Shown here: positions 32,011 to 41,537 of the stretch, piece by piece | Layout of the letters: each line of letters begins with the position of its first letter | Position numbering within the stretch: the first letter of the stretch is position 1 | Virus record (IMG/VR): IMGVR_UViG_3300030106_003838 | Location: 7,948 to 51,853 of that record | Source: a virus | Strand: one strand, 5' to 3' | DNA length: 43,906 nt | The notes under the pieces: model-generated | The model's database searches: none | Told to the model about the DNA's origin: nothing | What the model saw: the letters and a program-made list of their open reading frames with translations, nothing else | Position numbers and translations under genes: made by a program

Positions 32011-32841
32011 TTAGTTTAATCTTTTTTCTATATTTGTATATATTTCCATACCTTCATCTGTTTTAAACCAAGCAGCTAACGCTGAGTATGGATGTTCATC
32101 AAATGGAATTGTCATTAACTTTCTATCATTAGAACCCCACATAAAGTGTCTTTGATCTTGAGATAGCTTTAATATACCCATTTCAGTAGCTCTAATACCG
32201 AAGTTTCTTAACTGTATGTTATCATCAGAAACTAAATCTAAGAACAACTTTGGATCTTTCTTAGCAAATAATAGTAAATCTCTTCTAAGCTCTTTAGAAC
32301 TCATGTTAGATACATCAGATCCTTTCTCTACTCTCATTATAGCTTCAGCCATATCTATATCCATGTCTTTAGCAATACCTAAAGCTTCAACTTCAAACTC
32401 TAACCAGTCTAACTGTGATTCAGCTATAGCTTGAGGCTTATGCTCATAGTATATTGTATCTTTGTGCGGGTGGTATAGTGATAGTAGTTTTTGTAATGTT
32501 TGTTTTTCTCTAGTAACATGAAGCGCACCATTTCTAAAAACTATATGAGACAACCTTTGGTCGCCTTTCATTTCATCCACAAAAACTGTTCTTTGGTTTT
32601 CACAATACTTGAGTTCTCTTTCGTAACCAACTTCTTCGTCAAAATAATAAACATTTGAAGATTTTATAGATCTAGATAAAGGTTTCATTCTACCTTTTAA
32701 ATAATAAACTTTATCTTCTACAACCCAGTTGTTTTTTGGTTTAGCTTTTACTTTAGGAGCTTCAACCTTAGGTTGCTCTTCCACAACCAGTGTTTCTTCA
32801 ACTATAGGTTCTTCTATAGTTTGTTTCTTTTTCTTTGCCAT
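32011..32841 (-). CDS. Conserved structural-module protein (276 aa)
   Basis: The N-terminus is a Lys- and Glu/Val/Pro-rich linker (residues 1-38, MAKKKKQTIEEPIVEETLVV and on), then a beta-rich domain with VYYLKGRMKPLSRSIKSSNV and VGYERELKYCENQRTVFVDE, and a helical C-terminal domain with ELRRDLLLFAKKDPKLFLDL. I do not recognise an enzyme. Its location between the major capsid gene and connectors, and its own terminator, suggest a head-completion, head-decoration or assembly protein needed in high amount. Confidence 0.85.
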   Translation of the reverse strand: MAKKKKQTIEEPIVEETLVVEEQPKVEAPKVKAKPKNNWVVEDKVYYLKGRMKPLSRSIKSSNVYYFDEEVGYERELKYCENQRTVFVDEMKGDQRLSHIVFRNGALHVTREKQTLQKLLSLYHPHKDTIYYEHKPQAIAESQLDWLEFEVEALGIAKDMDIDMAEAIMRVEKGSDVSNMSSKELRRDLLLFAKKDPKLFLDLVSDDNIQLRNFGIRATEMGILKLSQDQRHFMWGSNDRKLMTIPFDEHPYSALAAWFKTDEGMEIYTNIEKRLN

Positions 32842-32860
32842 AATATAATATATAATATAA

Positions 32861-32899
32861 TTAATAAAAATATAAGGGCGATACTAGACCGCCCTTATA
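32861..32899 (-). terminator. Strong terminator after the major capsid gene
   Basis: TATAAGGGCG (32871-32880) and CGCCCTTATA (32890-32899) form a perfect 10-bp stem with a 9-base loop. On the minus strand it is followed by TTTTTATTAA. It lies 11 bases after the major capsid stop; a terminator directly after this gene is common in phages and raises capsid transcript relative to the genes behind it. Confidence 0.9.
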
Positions 32900-32910
32900 A
32901 ATAAATAGTC

Positions 32911-34401
32911 TTACTTCATCAACATAAAGTTGTTAGCACCTTGAGTAACTAAACATCTTTCAGTTAAGAAGTGTAACTGCATTGCATCTAATGCCGATGT
33001 AGCAGCTCCAACAGAACCAGTTGTCCAAGTTTTCATTCTTCGATCATCTGTTGCAGAAGCTCTATATCTAACATGTAAAAATGGTCTCTTCATGTTTTTG
33101 CCCATTTGTTGGTCATAAACAGTTGAAACACCCGCAGGTATCATAACACCTCTAATAGCAGCGCTAGTAGCAGCATCATTAATACCACCTCTTGTAGCTT
33201 TATCATTTAAGTATCTAAAGTCAGATTTGTAGAAGTCATAAGAACCTCTTCTAAATCCTGAGAAACCTAAGTTTAATGCCATATCTTCGTCGTTGTCGAA
33301 TACTCCGTAAGAAGTACCTCCGGCTCCGTAAGAATTCATAGAAGCAAGCATGTCGTCCATAGCTAAACTAGTTGAACGATTAACAAACATCATGTATTCT
33401 TCAATAGCACCTTGCTTATCAAACTCAGCTAAGATAGCATCAAATTCAGCTAAATCAGTAGCAGCGTTAACACCTGTAACACCAGATGTAACATTACCTC
33501 TTTGTTCAATAGAGTAGAATAAACCTTCAGTACCAGCATCAGCTTCAGTTGAAAAACCTAAATCTGCATCTACATTTGTAGAGTTAGATCCTGGAATTGA
33601 TTCAAGCATTGACATTTCTAAGTAATCAGTGAAACGAGATCTTGTGTCAGCTTCAGCTTTTAAATACCATAAGTAACCACCTTGTCCTTGCTCAGTTGAA
33701 ACTTCTACCCAACCAATTCTAGAAGCGTCTGATCCAGATACTTCGTAGTAATCTTTCATGATAATTGGTTTATTTGTAAAAGTTTTAAATGTAGGTTCAT
33801 TAGCAGTTCTTTTAGCTACTCCGTTATAGTCATCACCTTTCTTAAATTCAGAACCGATAACTAATAATGTTGCAGCACTCGCTGTTTCAGAGTGACCAGT
33901 TAATACATCTTCATCATAAGCGTGCAAACCAATGTGACCACCTGTTGCGTTAACAACACGTACTCTACATCTTGAAACTTTACCAGCAGATGCTAATAAA
34001 ACTATGTCACCAACTCTGACGCCGTGATCAGCAAGAGCAAAACCATCACCAGCGATGTTTCCGTCAATATCAGAAACAACAGTGAATTGACCTTTACTAG
34101 ATGAACCACCAGCACCATCACCATCTAAATCGACAGTACCAATTAATGAAATGTGTAATCTACTTTGTTCAGACCATACGACTCTATCAGATGTCATAGC
34201 CTCTTCCGCTCCAACTTGAGATAAAAAACCTGAAATAGTTCGTGGACCGAACACTTCAGCTTCTTTTTCCATTAAGTCAGGCAGGTATTGTTGAGCCCAG
34301 CCTTCTGTTGCTGAACTCGTAAAATCGACGTAATTTGTAGATAATGCTTGCTTCTGTGAAGAAGGAACACTATTCAAACTACCTCCTGGAGTAATTGCCA
34401 T
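32911..34401 (-). CDS. Major capsid protein
   Basis: The 496-residue protein has the make-up of an HK97-fold capsid subunit: an N-terminal arm (MAITPGGSLNSVPSSQKQAL), a helix-rich start (YLPDLMEKEAEVFGPRTISG), an extended beta insertion (residues about 85-190 with HGVRVGDIVLLASAGK), and an acidic domain with DLAEFDAILAEFDKQGAIEE. It has few Cys and balanced codons of a highly expressed gene. Portal, acidic scaffold and this gene are in the standard order, with a strong terminator after it. No direct motif is diagnostic, so the call is contextual but strong. Confidence 0.85.
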   Translation of the reverse strand: MAITPGGSLNSVPSSQKQALSTNYVDFTSSATEGWAQQYLPDLMEKEAEVFGPRTISGFLSQVGAEEAMTSDRVVWSEQSRLHISLIGTVDLDGDGAGGSSSKGQFTVVSDIDGNIAGDGFALADHGVRVGDIVLLASAGKVSRCRVRVVNATGGHIGLHAYDEDVLTGHSETASAATLLVIGSEFKKGDDYNGVAKRTANEPTFKTFTNKPIIMKDYYEVSGSDASRIGWVEVSTEQGQGGYLWYLKAEADTRSRFTDYLEMSMLESIPGSNSTNVDADLGFSTEADAGTEGLFYSIEQRGNVTSGVTGVNAATDLAEFDAILAEFDKQGAIEEYMMFVNRSTSLAMDDMLASMNSYGAGGTSYGVFDNDEDMALNLGFSGFRRGSYDFYKSDFRYLNDKATRGGINDAATSAAIRGVMIPAGVSTVYDQQMGKNMKRPFLHVRYRASATDDRRMKTWTTGSVGAATSALDAMQLHFLTERCLVTQGANNFMLMK

Positions 34402-34426
34402 AATATATTTTTTTTTAAATTGTTAA

Positions 34427-35572
34427 TTAATTTTTCTTTCTAATTTTAAAAGATCTATTTTTAATTTCAGAAGAAGATTCACCTAACACCTTATACTTAA
34501 CACCCCCAACATTAGTTTCGCCATGAGTTTTTCTAGGTTCTAGGTTAATGTTTTTATCTCTAGCAACTTGACCTTTGATTGCATCTGCTCTACCTTGCTC
34601 ATAAAAGTGCTTGGCAATAGCGTCTGCATTCATAGCTGTATATAAAGATTTATGATAACCTTCAGTATCTTCAATAGTTGATTTATCTTCACCAACAAAC
34701 TTGTCGAGGAAATTATTGATATTACTTTGAGTTGTCTTTACTTTATTAACATCATTAACATTATACCGATATTTTTTATCTCCAACATTGTATTCAAAAC
34801 CTTTGAAGTCTTGTCCAAAGAAACTATCAGTCTTATTTAAAAATGTTCTCTTGCTTTTTTCAGATAACTTTTTCTGACCTTTTTGATCTTCATTGTATTT
34901 ATGATAAAAATTAATAGCATCTTGTTGTTCTTGAGTCAACTTTGACCCAGCTTTAATTTCATCATAGTATTTAGACTTTTGCCTGTCTAAGTGGGCTCTA
35001 GCCTCGGCAACTTGCTCTTTGAGGGCTATTTTCTTTTTACGTTTAGTTCTATCATCATCTAACTCATCATCATAACTAAAGGTATCTTCCATTAAGAAGT
35101 TTCTTTCTTCAGCTGTTAAATGAGGTTTAGTAGATCGATAGTATTCATCTAACACATCAGAGTCGTCCATTTTAGTAACATCTCTGTTTAGGTTTACGTA
35201 GTCTTGTAAATCACCACCTGTTTCATCCATAAAATCTACAAGCTTTTGTATATTCTCTGGTAGTGGCTCTCCAGTTGCGATAGCTTCTTCAACCGCTTCT
35301 TCAACCGTCTCTTGTACCTCTTCTACCGCGTCTTCAGTAACCTCTTCCATTACTGGTTGCTCTGTAGATTCTTCTACGTTTTCTTTTTCTTCTTCAACAA
35401 TCTCTTCTTTTGGTTCAGGCGGTGGAGCGTCTAAGTTTACCTTGATAACATCTGGATCATCAGCACTATCAAATTTAGTTTCGTCGATTACCTCTTCTAC
35501 CGCTTTCTCTAAAGGTTGTTCATTTTGTTCTTCGGTTACTTCTTCAATAACCTCTTTGTTTTCTTCTGCCAT
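34427..35572 (-). CDS. Scaffolding / capsid assembly protein
   Basis: The 381-residue product starts with about 115 residues dominated by Glu and Val (MAEENKEVIEEVTEEQNEQP, VEEVQETVEEAVEEA), then a middle domain with helices (YRSTKPHLTAEERNFLMEDT) and a basic C-terminus (KVLGESSSEIKNRSFKIRKK). Acidic N-terminus plus basic, helix-forming C-terminus that can contact capsid protein is typical of scaffold proteins. It sits between portal and major capsid genes. No protease motif is visible. Confidence 0.8.
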   Translation of the reverse strand: MAEENKEVIEEVTEEQNEQPLEKAVEEVIDETKFDSADDPDVIKVNLDAPPPEPKEEIVEEEKENVEESTEQPVMEEVTEDAVEEVQETVEEAVEEAIATGEPLPENIQKLVDFMDETGGDLQDYVNLNRDVTKMDDSDVLDEYYRSTKPHLTAEERNFLMEDTFSYDDELDDDRTKRKKKIALKEQVAEARAHLDRQKSKYYDEIKAGSKLTQEQQDAINFYHKYNEDQKGQKKLSEKSKRTFLNKTDSFFGQDFKGFEYNVGDKKYRYNVNDVNKVKTTQSNINNFLDKFVGEDKSTIEDTEGYHKSLYTAMNADAIAKHFYEQGRADAIKGQVARDKNINLEPRKTHGETNVGGVKYKVLGESSSEIKNRSFKIRKKN

Positions 35573-35604
35573 AATAAAATTTTATAAAATATTAAAAATA
35601 AAGA

Positions 35605-37986
35605 TTACAGATCTAAACCTGCATCCCCTGTAATTATATCATTACCTGATGACTCAAACTTTTTAAGTGGTTCACCCCCACTTCTTTGAGCAATCATTTC
35701 TTTTTGCCTATCAGCTTGCATGTTAACTCTCTGATCTCTTCTGTCTTCTCTTCGTGCTTCAAGCTGAGAACTAGCACCTTGTTTTATGTTTTGTAATCTA
35801 GAGTTTAATTCAAACTCAAGCTGCATTAAATCTTTTTTAACTTCAGCTTCTTGCTGTAAGTATTTTATCTTTAATTCGTTTTTAGTACTCTCTAGTTGAG
35901 CATCAGCTTGTGTTTTAGCTTGGTTCTTTTGCACTTCAGCTTGTGCTGCAGCTTGCTGTGCTTGTTGGTTTGCTTGAGACTGAGCTTGAATATTCTGCTG
36001 TTGCATTGCCTGATCTCTCTCTTGTTTTCTTTTTCTTTTAACTTTTAACAATTGATTAGCTAGTTTTATATTTCTAACGTTTCTTAAATCAATCGCATCG
36101 TCTAAATCTATGGACTGTTGAGCTAGTGCTGCTTGAATATTATTTTCTAGTAATTGTTTTTCTTCTTCATCAGGTAGTAACTCTATGAATATACCAAAGT
36201 CATATAAATGTAACTCTGACATTTCATCTAGTGTAGCAACATTGTGTGCACCTAAAGCTCTTATGAAAGCATCTTTTGTTGGTGAGTATTCAATTATATC
36301 AGCTATACGTAAAGAAAGACACTCTGCTACCTCAGCAGTTATATATAACATTGACTGTAGTATATGTCTTGTCGCTGTATTAGAATTTGCTGCTGCTATT
36401 TTTTGTACACCAACTAGAGCGTTACGATCCGGTGTGCTAGCATCTCTAGCTTCATTCAATCCAGTCACATCTCTAATCATTTGTAAATAGTAGTTGTAAG
36501 TAGTAATTAAACTTTGTAGTTTACCACTATTAACACCGTTGTTTATTTGCTGTATTGGTACTTTACCGGGATTCATATCACCTTCAGAAGTAAAACTTCT
36601 ACCAACAACACTACCAGTTTGAAAGAACATATTTAAAGCTTCTTGTGGATTATAGTTTGTTCCATTACCTAAATCAACTTCAGCTAAACCGTCAACATCT
36701 AAGTAAACACCATCAGGAACCATACGTGCCATTACTTGTTGTAACTTTAAATGTGTTAGCTGTATCATATCAGCAAAACTAGTTATTCTACCAACTAAAC
36801 TTTCTATTCTTCCTTCATATATTCTCGGTGCTACAATTTGATAATTCATTTTTACATTAGAAAAATCAGAGTCTGTACGCATCATATTATCACACATCTT
36901 CCAAGTTAATAGTTTATCAGCACCAACAACATACACACCTTCATATAAAACCTCTATAACTCTTTCTAGTTTACTAAACTCACCTTCTTTATCTTTAGGT
37001 GGATTAAATGTATCATCTTTTTTTATAACTTTATCAGCACCAGTAGCTAACTTCTTTAGTTTATAAACATCATTCATATGTGTCTTATAATTAAAATATA
37101 AAACTTGAACTTTATTTTTATCTCTATTTGTTACGTAATCTAAAGGATAAGCATATTTATCTGATAATTCTTTTATTTCTTCTTCGGATAAACTAGGAAA
37201 TTGTTTGACTAATTCATTTATTGGTAATTCTTTTATTTCACCAATATAATATACGTCATCAAAATAAGGTGACTCTGTGTGAGAATACACTAAGTCAGTT
37301 GGATCAACATACTCCGCTTTAGCTCCACTGCTAAAATCAAATGTTGTTTTAGTTGCACCAATACCTAATACAGTTAAATCGTATAAAACTCTTCGTCTAA
37401 TTAAATCATAATCACTGTTCTCCATCAATACATTTAAAGCCTGCTCTTCGGCCATTTCAACAGCCTGCTTATAATTAAGCTGCATATGTAAAGCTAGTTC
37501 TTCTTCTGTATCGGGTAATTTATCTGGTTCATTTTCTGTAAGATCAATATCAAATTGTTGCATGGCTATTTGATCAAACTTCTTAGCTCTAATATCTCTA
37601 AGCATAGATTCCATATACTCAGTACGTTTACTAACACCATAAGCATCTTGTGAAAAACAATTTATCTCATAGTTTCTTTGAGCCATACCGTTAACAACGA
37701 TATCAACAAACTTAGGTATAATAGGCACTGGTTTCCAGTCTAAGTTTAAATAAGATAAATCACCATTTATAGATAATTCATTTTTGTACTTTTGTATAGG
37801 TTGTTCACCTCTAGCATATAATCTTAGTGTATGAAAGTTGTTTTTATGACTATTATATTTTGATGTAGTTCCTGAAAACCACTCGTGTCTTATAGCTCTT
37901 GCTACTTTTAAACCATAATCTTCACTTAGCTTTTCTAAATCGCTAACAGCTTGTGATGGAAAATGTATAGAGTGTTCTTGTCTCAT
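35605..37986 (-). CDS. Portal protein
   Basis: The 793-residue protein matches the large podovirus-type portals: N-terminal ARAIRHEWFSGTTSKYNSHK and YLNLDWKPVPIIPKFVDIVV, a central region with EYVDPTDLVYSHTESPYFDD, the crown/stem helices with IRDVTGLNEARDASTPDRNA, and a Gln/Ala-rich coiled-coil tail (about 655-770, QQQNIQAQSQANQQAQQAAA and on). The portal forms the dodecameric ring through which DNA is packed and ejected. Its ATG overlaps the terminase stop by 4 bases, in the standard order terL-portal-scaffold-capsid. The long Gln-rich coiled-coil end may reach into the capsid. Confidence 0.9.
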   Translation of the reverse strand: MRQEHSIHFPSQAVSDLEKLSEDYGLKVARAIRHEWFSGTTSKYNSHKNNFHTLRLYARGEQPIQKYKNELSINGDLSYLNLDWKPVPIIPKFVDIVVNGMAQRNYEINCFSQDAYGVSKRTEYMESMLRDIRAKKFDQIAMQQFDIDLTENEPDKLPDTEEELALHMQLNYKQAVEMAEEQALNVLMENSDYDLIRRRVLYDLTVLGIGATKTTFDFSSGAKAEYVDPTDLVYSHTESPYFDDVYYIGEIKELPINELVKQFPSLSEEEIKELSDKYAYPLDYVTNRDKNKVQVLYFNYKTHMNDVYKLKKLATGADKVIKKDDTFNPPKDKEGEFSKLERVIEVLYEGVYVVGADKLLTWKMCDNMMRTDSDFSNVKMNYQIVAPRIYEGRIESLVGRITSFADMIQLTHLKLQQVMARMVPDGVYLDVDGLAEVDLGNGTNYNPQEALNMFFQTGSVVGRSFTSEGDMNPGKVPIQQINNGVNSGKLQSLITTYNYYLQMIRDVTGLNEARDASTPDRNALVGVQKIAAANSNTATRHILQSMLYITAEVAECLSLRIADIIEYSPTKDAFIRALGAHNVATLDEMSELHLYDFGIFIELLPDEEEKQLLENNIQAALAQQSIDLDDAIDLRNVRNIKLANQLLKVKRKRKQERDQAMQQQNIQAQSQANQQAQQAAAQAEVQKNQAKTQADAQLESTKNELKIKYLQQEAEVKKDLMQLEFELNSRLQNIKQGASSQLEARREDRRDQRVNMQADRQKEMIAQRSGGEPLKKFESSGNDIITGDAGLDL

Positions 37987-40220
37987 ATTTTATTTTTAAT
38001 TATCTTAGATGAAAATCCAGCGTTATTATATTTTGATATGGTTAAATTTAATGGTTCTCTTTTTTGTTTTGGATTTGGTCGGTATAAATGTCTGTTGCAA
38101 GCCATTACTGCTAAGCCGGAACTTATAGAGGCATCATGCCTTGTTCTTCTATTTATATCAAACTTTGACCAGTCGTTTAATGTCTCATTAAAATACATAG
38201 TACCATAAGTACCATCTTCTAATAAACCAACATGATCGTTGATATACATTTCAATTGCAGCGGCATGAGCTTGCTTTATATCTTCACTAGAGTTTGGTAT
38301 ACCACCAACTTCTTTTTCTGCTGTTGATAATTTATTCCAAACTTTATCAGGTCTATTCATACTAAAAGCTCTATAACCTCTTCTACGTAAATAGTATAAT
38401 AACCTTGGTTTGTTATTCTCAGCAAGTAGTGGCATACCATAAAATACTAATGCCATTAAAACATCTTCAAAAAATATTTCAGCTGTTTGTGGTCTTGCTA
38501 TATATTCAAGGAAAAAAGTATTTGCTGGGGCGTCTTCCATTGAAAACTTTGTTAATCCGTGCAAAGCTCCTTTTGATCCTCGTTTATCTACTGTTCCAGA
38601 TATATCATATGAGTCACAACCAAATGCACCCATGTGTTCATTACCTGGATATTTTACGCCATTTTTTAATATAACGTTATTTTGTAATTTACCTCCTGGT
38701 ACCCAACTTACTTTAAATCTACCATTTGGATCTGGGTTAAAAGTTACCATTGTATCTTTTTTACCACTAGCCCATTGAAAGTTACCAGTTGTTAACACCG
38801 AAGAGTTTCTATTTCCTTCATTATAATCTATTTGCTCGTATATCTTTATAAGATTAAATAAACTATTTTTTGTTTCGTCCCTAAACGCATGTTCTTCTGT
38901 TCTTGGAAACTGACGGTAAAATTCATTTAAAGCGTCTTGGTCGTCTTTCATTCCTTCAGCTTCATTGTCCCAATGGTTTATAACTCCTTGTTCTATTTCT
39001 AATCCATGTGGATCAAATGTTTGTTGTTCAGGATCAGTGAACACAGGTCGTCCGAATTCATCAATGAATCCCTCGTAATTCCATTCCATAGGAATAAACA
39101 AAGAATATAATCCCGACTTAGTTTGTCCATTTCTGTTTCGCTTGGTAACATCTGAATCATTATATAAATTTTTAAAGTTATCACCTCCTTTATCTAATGC
39201 GTTAGATGTACTTCCCATCATACACTTGCCAACTATTCTACTACCCAGTCGTAAACACGTTTTTGTAACTCGCCAGTTGTTTTTTATATTATCAGGTCTT
39301 TCCCACTTACCACTCTCATCATGAACTAATAAACTTAGTTTTTCACCGTCATAACTATTATCACCTGTATTTTTCCAATCTATAGTTGTATCTAATCCTT
39401 CAACATCATCCATTTCTTCACGTTCACGTATTTTTTTACGAGTAAACTTTTTCGCTGGCACTCTGTAAGCGAGCTCGGACTTTGGCCGGTCCATACCGTC
39501 CTGTATTGGTTTGAAGAAGAAAGGGTAATTTAAACTAATCGGTACTACCTTGTCGGTAAACATTTTCTTTGCGTCAGCACCGGTTTTAGACAATATCCCA
39601 AATCTACTATCACTAGCTAATGTGGCTAGGTTAACAGTTTCAGCTGAACTCATAAAAGAAAAACCAGAACGTCTATTTTTTAAATAGCACATACCGTAAC
39701 TTCTTTTATCTGCTTTACAAGCTTCCCAGAATATAAAGAATAATCTATTTGCCTCTCTAAAATCTGGTGCACCAACATCTATTTTACTCCACTGTAAATA
39801 CATGTAGTGTGTTCCTGTTATATAGGTTGGTTCACCGTTGTTAATGAACCAGAAACCTTCTTCTCTTCTTTTAAACTCTTCATCTATATATTCATAGTGA
39901 CTTTGTTTAAAATCATCTGGATAATCTTGCCAGTCAAATACAGTTTTAATTTTCTTAAAAGCTGGATTAGCTGGAAATTGTTTCCATTTTTGCTCTTCTT
40001 TTTTATTACTACAAGAATATATTTTTTTAGGTTGATTAGGTAAAGCTATTTGCAAACCTTGTATTTCTATAATATCACCAATCATACCTGTCTTAGATAT
40101 AACAACAACATCATTTTCTTTGTTATATCCATACTCCCACTTTTTAGATTTGTTTAATCTTTTTATGGTAGTTAGTTTTACTGGTTCTACTATTTTATAT
40201 AAACTTTGTTCGTAATTCAT
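37983..40220 (-). CDS. terL: Terminase large subunit
   Basis: The 745-residue protein carries a deviant Walker A, K181-N-R-R-S-G-F-S188, and Walker B SLLVHD301-E302. The nuclease domain includes an acidic strand residue in GAFGCD536SYD and a later pair in AEIFFEDV, and ends with NRRTRHDASISSGLAV. It cleaves concatemers and pumps DNA into the prohead through the portal. The length is greater than the usual 450-600, with an N-terminal extension of about 150 residues seen in related marine phages. Bases about 39380-39620 look richer in GC and use other codons than the rest, which may be a recombination patch. It overlaps the small-subunit gene by 4 bases. Confidence 0.92.
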   Translation of the reverse strand: MNYEQSLYKIVEPVKLTTIKRLNKSKKWEYGYNKENDVVVISKTGMIGDIIEIQGLQIALPNQPKKIYSCSNKKEEQKWKQFPANPAFKKIKTVFDWQDYPDDFKQSHYEYIDEEFKRREEGFWFINNGEPTYITGTHYMYLQWSKIDVGAPDFREANRLFFIFWEACKADKRSYGMCYLKNRRSGFSFMSSAETVNLATLASDSRFGILSKTGADAKKMFTDKVVPISLNYPFFFKPIQDGMDRPKSELAYRVPAKKFTRKKIREREEMDDVEGLDTTIDWKNTGDNSYDGEKLSLLVHDESGKWERPDNIKNNWRVTKTCLRLGSRIVGKCMMGSTSNALDKGGDNFKNLYNDSDVTKRNRNGQTKSGLYSLFIPMEWNYEGFIDEFGRPVFTDPEQQTFDPHGLEIEQGVINHWDNEAEGMKDDQDALNEFYRQFPRTEEHAFRDETKNSLFNLIKIYEQIDYNEGNRNSSVLTTGNFQWASGKKDTMVTFNPDPNGRFKVSWVPGGKLQNNVILKNGVKYPGNEHMGAFGCDSYDISGTVDKRGSKGALHGLTKFSMEDAPANTFFLEYIARPQTAEIFFEDVLMALVFYGMPLLAENNKPRLLYYLRRRGYRAFSMNRPDKVWNKLSTAEKEVGGIPNSSEDIKQAHAAAIEMYINDHVGLLEDGTYGTMYFNETLNDWSKFDINRRTRHDASISSGLAVMACNRHLYRPNPKQKREPLNLTISKYNNAGFSSKIIKNKI

Positions 40221-40489
40221 TTTGATCTACCTTCTGCAAAGCCTTTAAATGTTGTTTCCTTTTTTTCTTCTACCTTACCTTCAAGCATATTCTCTTCTTC
40301 ATTTATACGATTAAGTATTTCAAAAGCATCGAATATAGCTAGCTTTTTAGTAGCAGCTGCATTTTTTAATCTGTCAGCTGATATATCGTCGTCTGAATCA
40401 ACAATAGGTTCTTTAGCTACTTTAATTAATTCTTCAACCGCTTTTTGCCCAGCTTGGATTATACTCTTCTTCGTTTTCTTTATATTCAT
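40217..40489 (-). CDS. Probable terminase small subunit
   Basis: The 90-residue protein (MNIKKTKKSIIQAGQKAVEE) has two helical segments: IIQAGQKAVEELIKVAKEPI and ADRLKNAAATKKLAIFDAFE with ILNRI, then a charged linker (EENMLEGKVEEKKETTFKGF). The motif (S/L)AD(R/K)LKNAAATK(K/R)LAI.DAF.IL is recurrent right before terL in marine phages and I take it as the DNA-recognition subunit. It is short compared with many TerS (130-180 aa), which fits this lineage. It overlaps the upstream GroES-like gene by 56 bases; no later ATG gives a sensible product, so the overlap is real. Confidence 0.75.
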   Translation of the reverse strand: MNIKKTKKSIIQAGQKAVEELIKVAKEPIVDSDDDISADRLKNAAATKKLAIFDAFEILNRINEEENMLEGKVEEKKETTFKGFAEGRSK

Positions 40490-41021
40490 ATTTAATTGTA
40501 ATAAATTTATTCATAACCCTATATAATCTTTCTCCATTAACGACAAACTCGTATTCCATGCTAGGTGCAAAACCAACTAGCTCTTCCTTATTAAAGCTAC
40601 CATCAGAGTACTTGATAATACCAATTAGTGGTCTTTCTATTTCTACATCTAAGCTATCAATAGACTTTAGCGGTTTAACAAAACTATAACCAGGCATAGC
40701 AGACCAATCTTTTTTTTTATATAAATATATTTGATCTTGTGATATTATATACTTGTCTTCTTTAAAATAAGATCTACTATTCTTTTCTCTACCCTTCATA
40801 TCGTGCCATCTTCTAAAGACATTGTGATGTACTATTACTTCATCACCTACGTTTAAAGGTGATTGAAACAATAGTGGAGTAGCGATTATCTTTGCAAGTC
40901 TGTTTATATATTGATGATTAAATATTTCAGTGTTTAATATCAACTCTTGTTCTCCAACCTGTACACTATTATTATAGCGATCACCCACAGGAGAAACAAT
41001 ATAATCTTTATATGCATTCAT
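40434..41021 (-). CDS. GroES/co-chaperonin-like protein
   Basis: The 195-residue product contains features resembling phage GroES/gp31-like folds: GEQELILNTEIFNHQYINRL with AKIIATPLLFQS, then NVGDEVIVHHNVFRRWHDMK, a mobile segment (GREKNSRSYFKEDKYIIS), DQIYLYKKKDWSAMPGYSFV and a final KPL. The GD.VIVHHNVFR and D.IY.YK..W...P.Y.FVKP strings match proteins that I recall annotated as co-chaperonin GroES in Flavobacterium phages. Such proteins help the host chaperonin fold the capsid subunit. It is the gene just before the terminase genes. The C-terminus extends beyond GroES length (about 100) and the assignment is medium confidence. Confidence 0.75.
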   Translation of the reverse strand: MNAYKDYIVSPVGDRYNNSVQVGEQELILNTEIFNHQYINRLAKIIATPLLFQSPLNVGDEVIVHHNVFRRWHDMKGREKNSRSYFKEDKYIISQDQIYLYKKKDWSAMPGYSFVKPLKSIDSLDVEIERPLIGIIKYSDGSFNKEELVGFAPSMEYEFVVNGERLYRVMNKFITIKYEYKENEEEYNPSWAKSG

Positions 41022-41245
41022 TAGTACTCTAAGTTATACTCAATTGATATAGCCATGTTTTTATTAAAATCTTTCCAAGGTATAACAACCTCTTGTTTTC
41101 TAATATAAATACAGTACTTATCCTCTTCTTCTATTATATCACAGATCTTATGACCACCATAAACCTCTTGCTCTACAGCGTAGTGCATTGAATCGTTTTT
41201 GTAGTCTTTACCTATGGTAATTTTTCTTATTATATTATTTTTCAT
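41021..41245 (-). CDS. Small conserved phage protein (74 aa)
   Basis: From the ATG at 41245 the product reads MKNNIIRKITIGKDYKNDSM, HYAVEQEVYGGHKICDI and IRKQEVVIPWKDFNKNMAIS, ending EYNLEY. The frame could begin 24 bases further up (41269), but the proposed start overlaps the upstream stop by 11 bases instead of 35 and gives the N-terminus shared with similar marine phage proteins (M(K)xIIRKITIGKDYK). It looks like a compact beta-rich domain. Function unknown; position next to GroES-like and terminase genes suggests DNA packaging or assembly. Confidence 0.75.
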   Translation of the reverse strand: MKNNIIRKITIGKDYKNDSMHYAVEQEVYGGHKICDIIEEEDKYCIYIRKQEVVIPWKDFNKNMAISIEYNLEY

Positions 41246-41507
41246 CTCCATCCCAATTAATGGTTCCATCAGCTATGTTTATATCAAACGAGCCATACTC
41301 TGTTGAAAACATATCTTGCATTTCAATTATTTTGTTTTGAGATAAAACTAATTCATGAAGAACATTATGTTTTTGACTTTCTAATTGACCTACTTTAAAT
41401 TGTAGACCATTAACTTCATTTACAACTTTTTGTAAATCTTTTAAATGTTCGTCAGATATTTTATCTACTTTAGGTTTTAATTCAACCGTTTTTTCTTTTT
41501 TTGCCAT
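41235..41507 (-). CDS. Coiled-coil protein (90 aa)
   Basis: The product MAKKEKTVELKPKVDKISDE continues HLKDLQKVVNEVNGLQFKVG and QLESQKHNVLHELVLSQNKI, an almost unbroken coiled coil (residues 15-60), ending with a small acidic segment FDINIADGTINWDGDEK. The pattern (F/L)G.(L/I)E.QK....(E/H)... followed by Y/FG....NI.DG.I is common in short phage proteins. Function unknown; probably a structural or assembly accessory. It overlaps the following gene. Confidence 0.8.
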   Translation of the reverse strand: MAKKEKTVELKPKVDKISDEHLKDLQKVVNEVNGLQFKVGQLESQKHNVLHELVLSQNKIIEMQDMFSTEYGSFDINIADGTINWDGDEK

Positions 41508-41537
41508 TTTATTTAATTTTATTTAATTATTAATTAT

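Noticed and set aside
41246-41269. Upstream start for the 74-aa gene
   Set aside because: It would lengthen the overlap with the coiled-coil gene to 35 bases; the ATG at 41245 gives the familiar MK.NIIRKITIG start.
41508-41537. TTTAATTTTATTTAATTATTAATTATTTA tract as regulatory element
   Set aside because: Plain AT-rich intergenic sequence without symmetry; nothing else supports a role.
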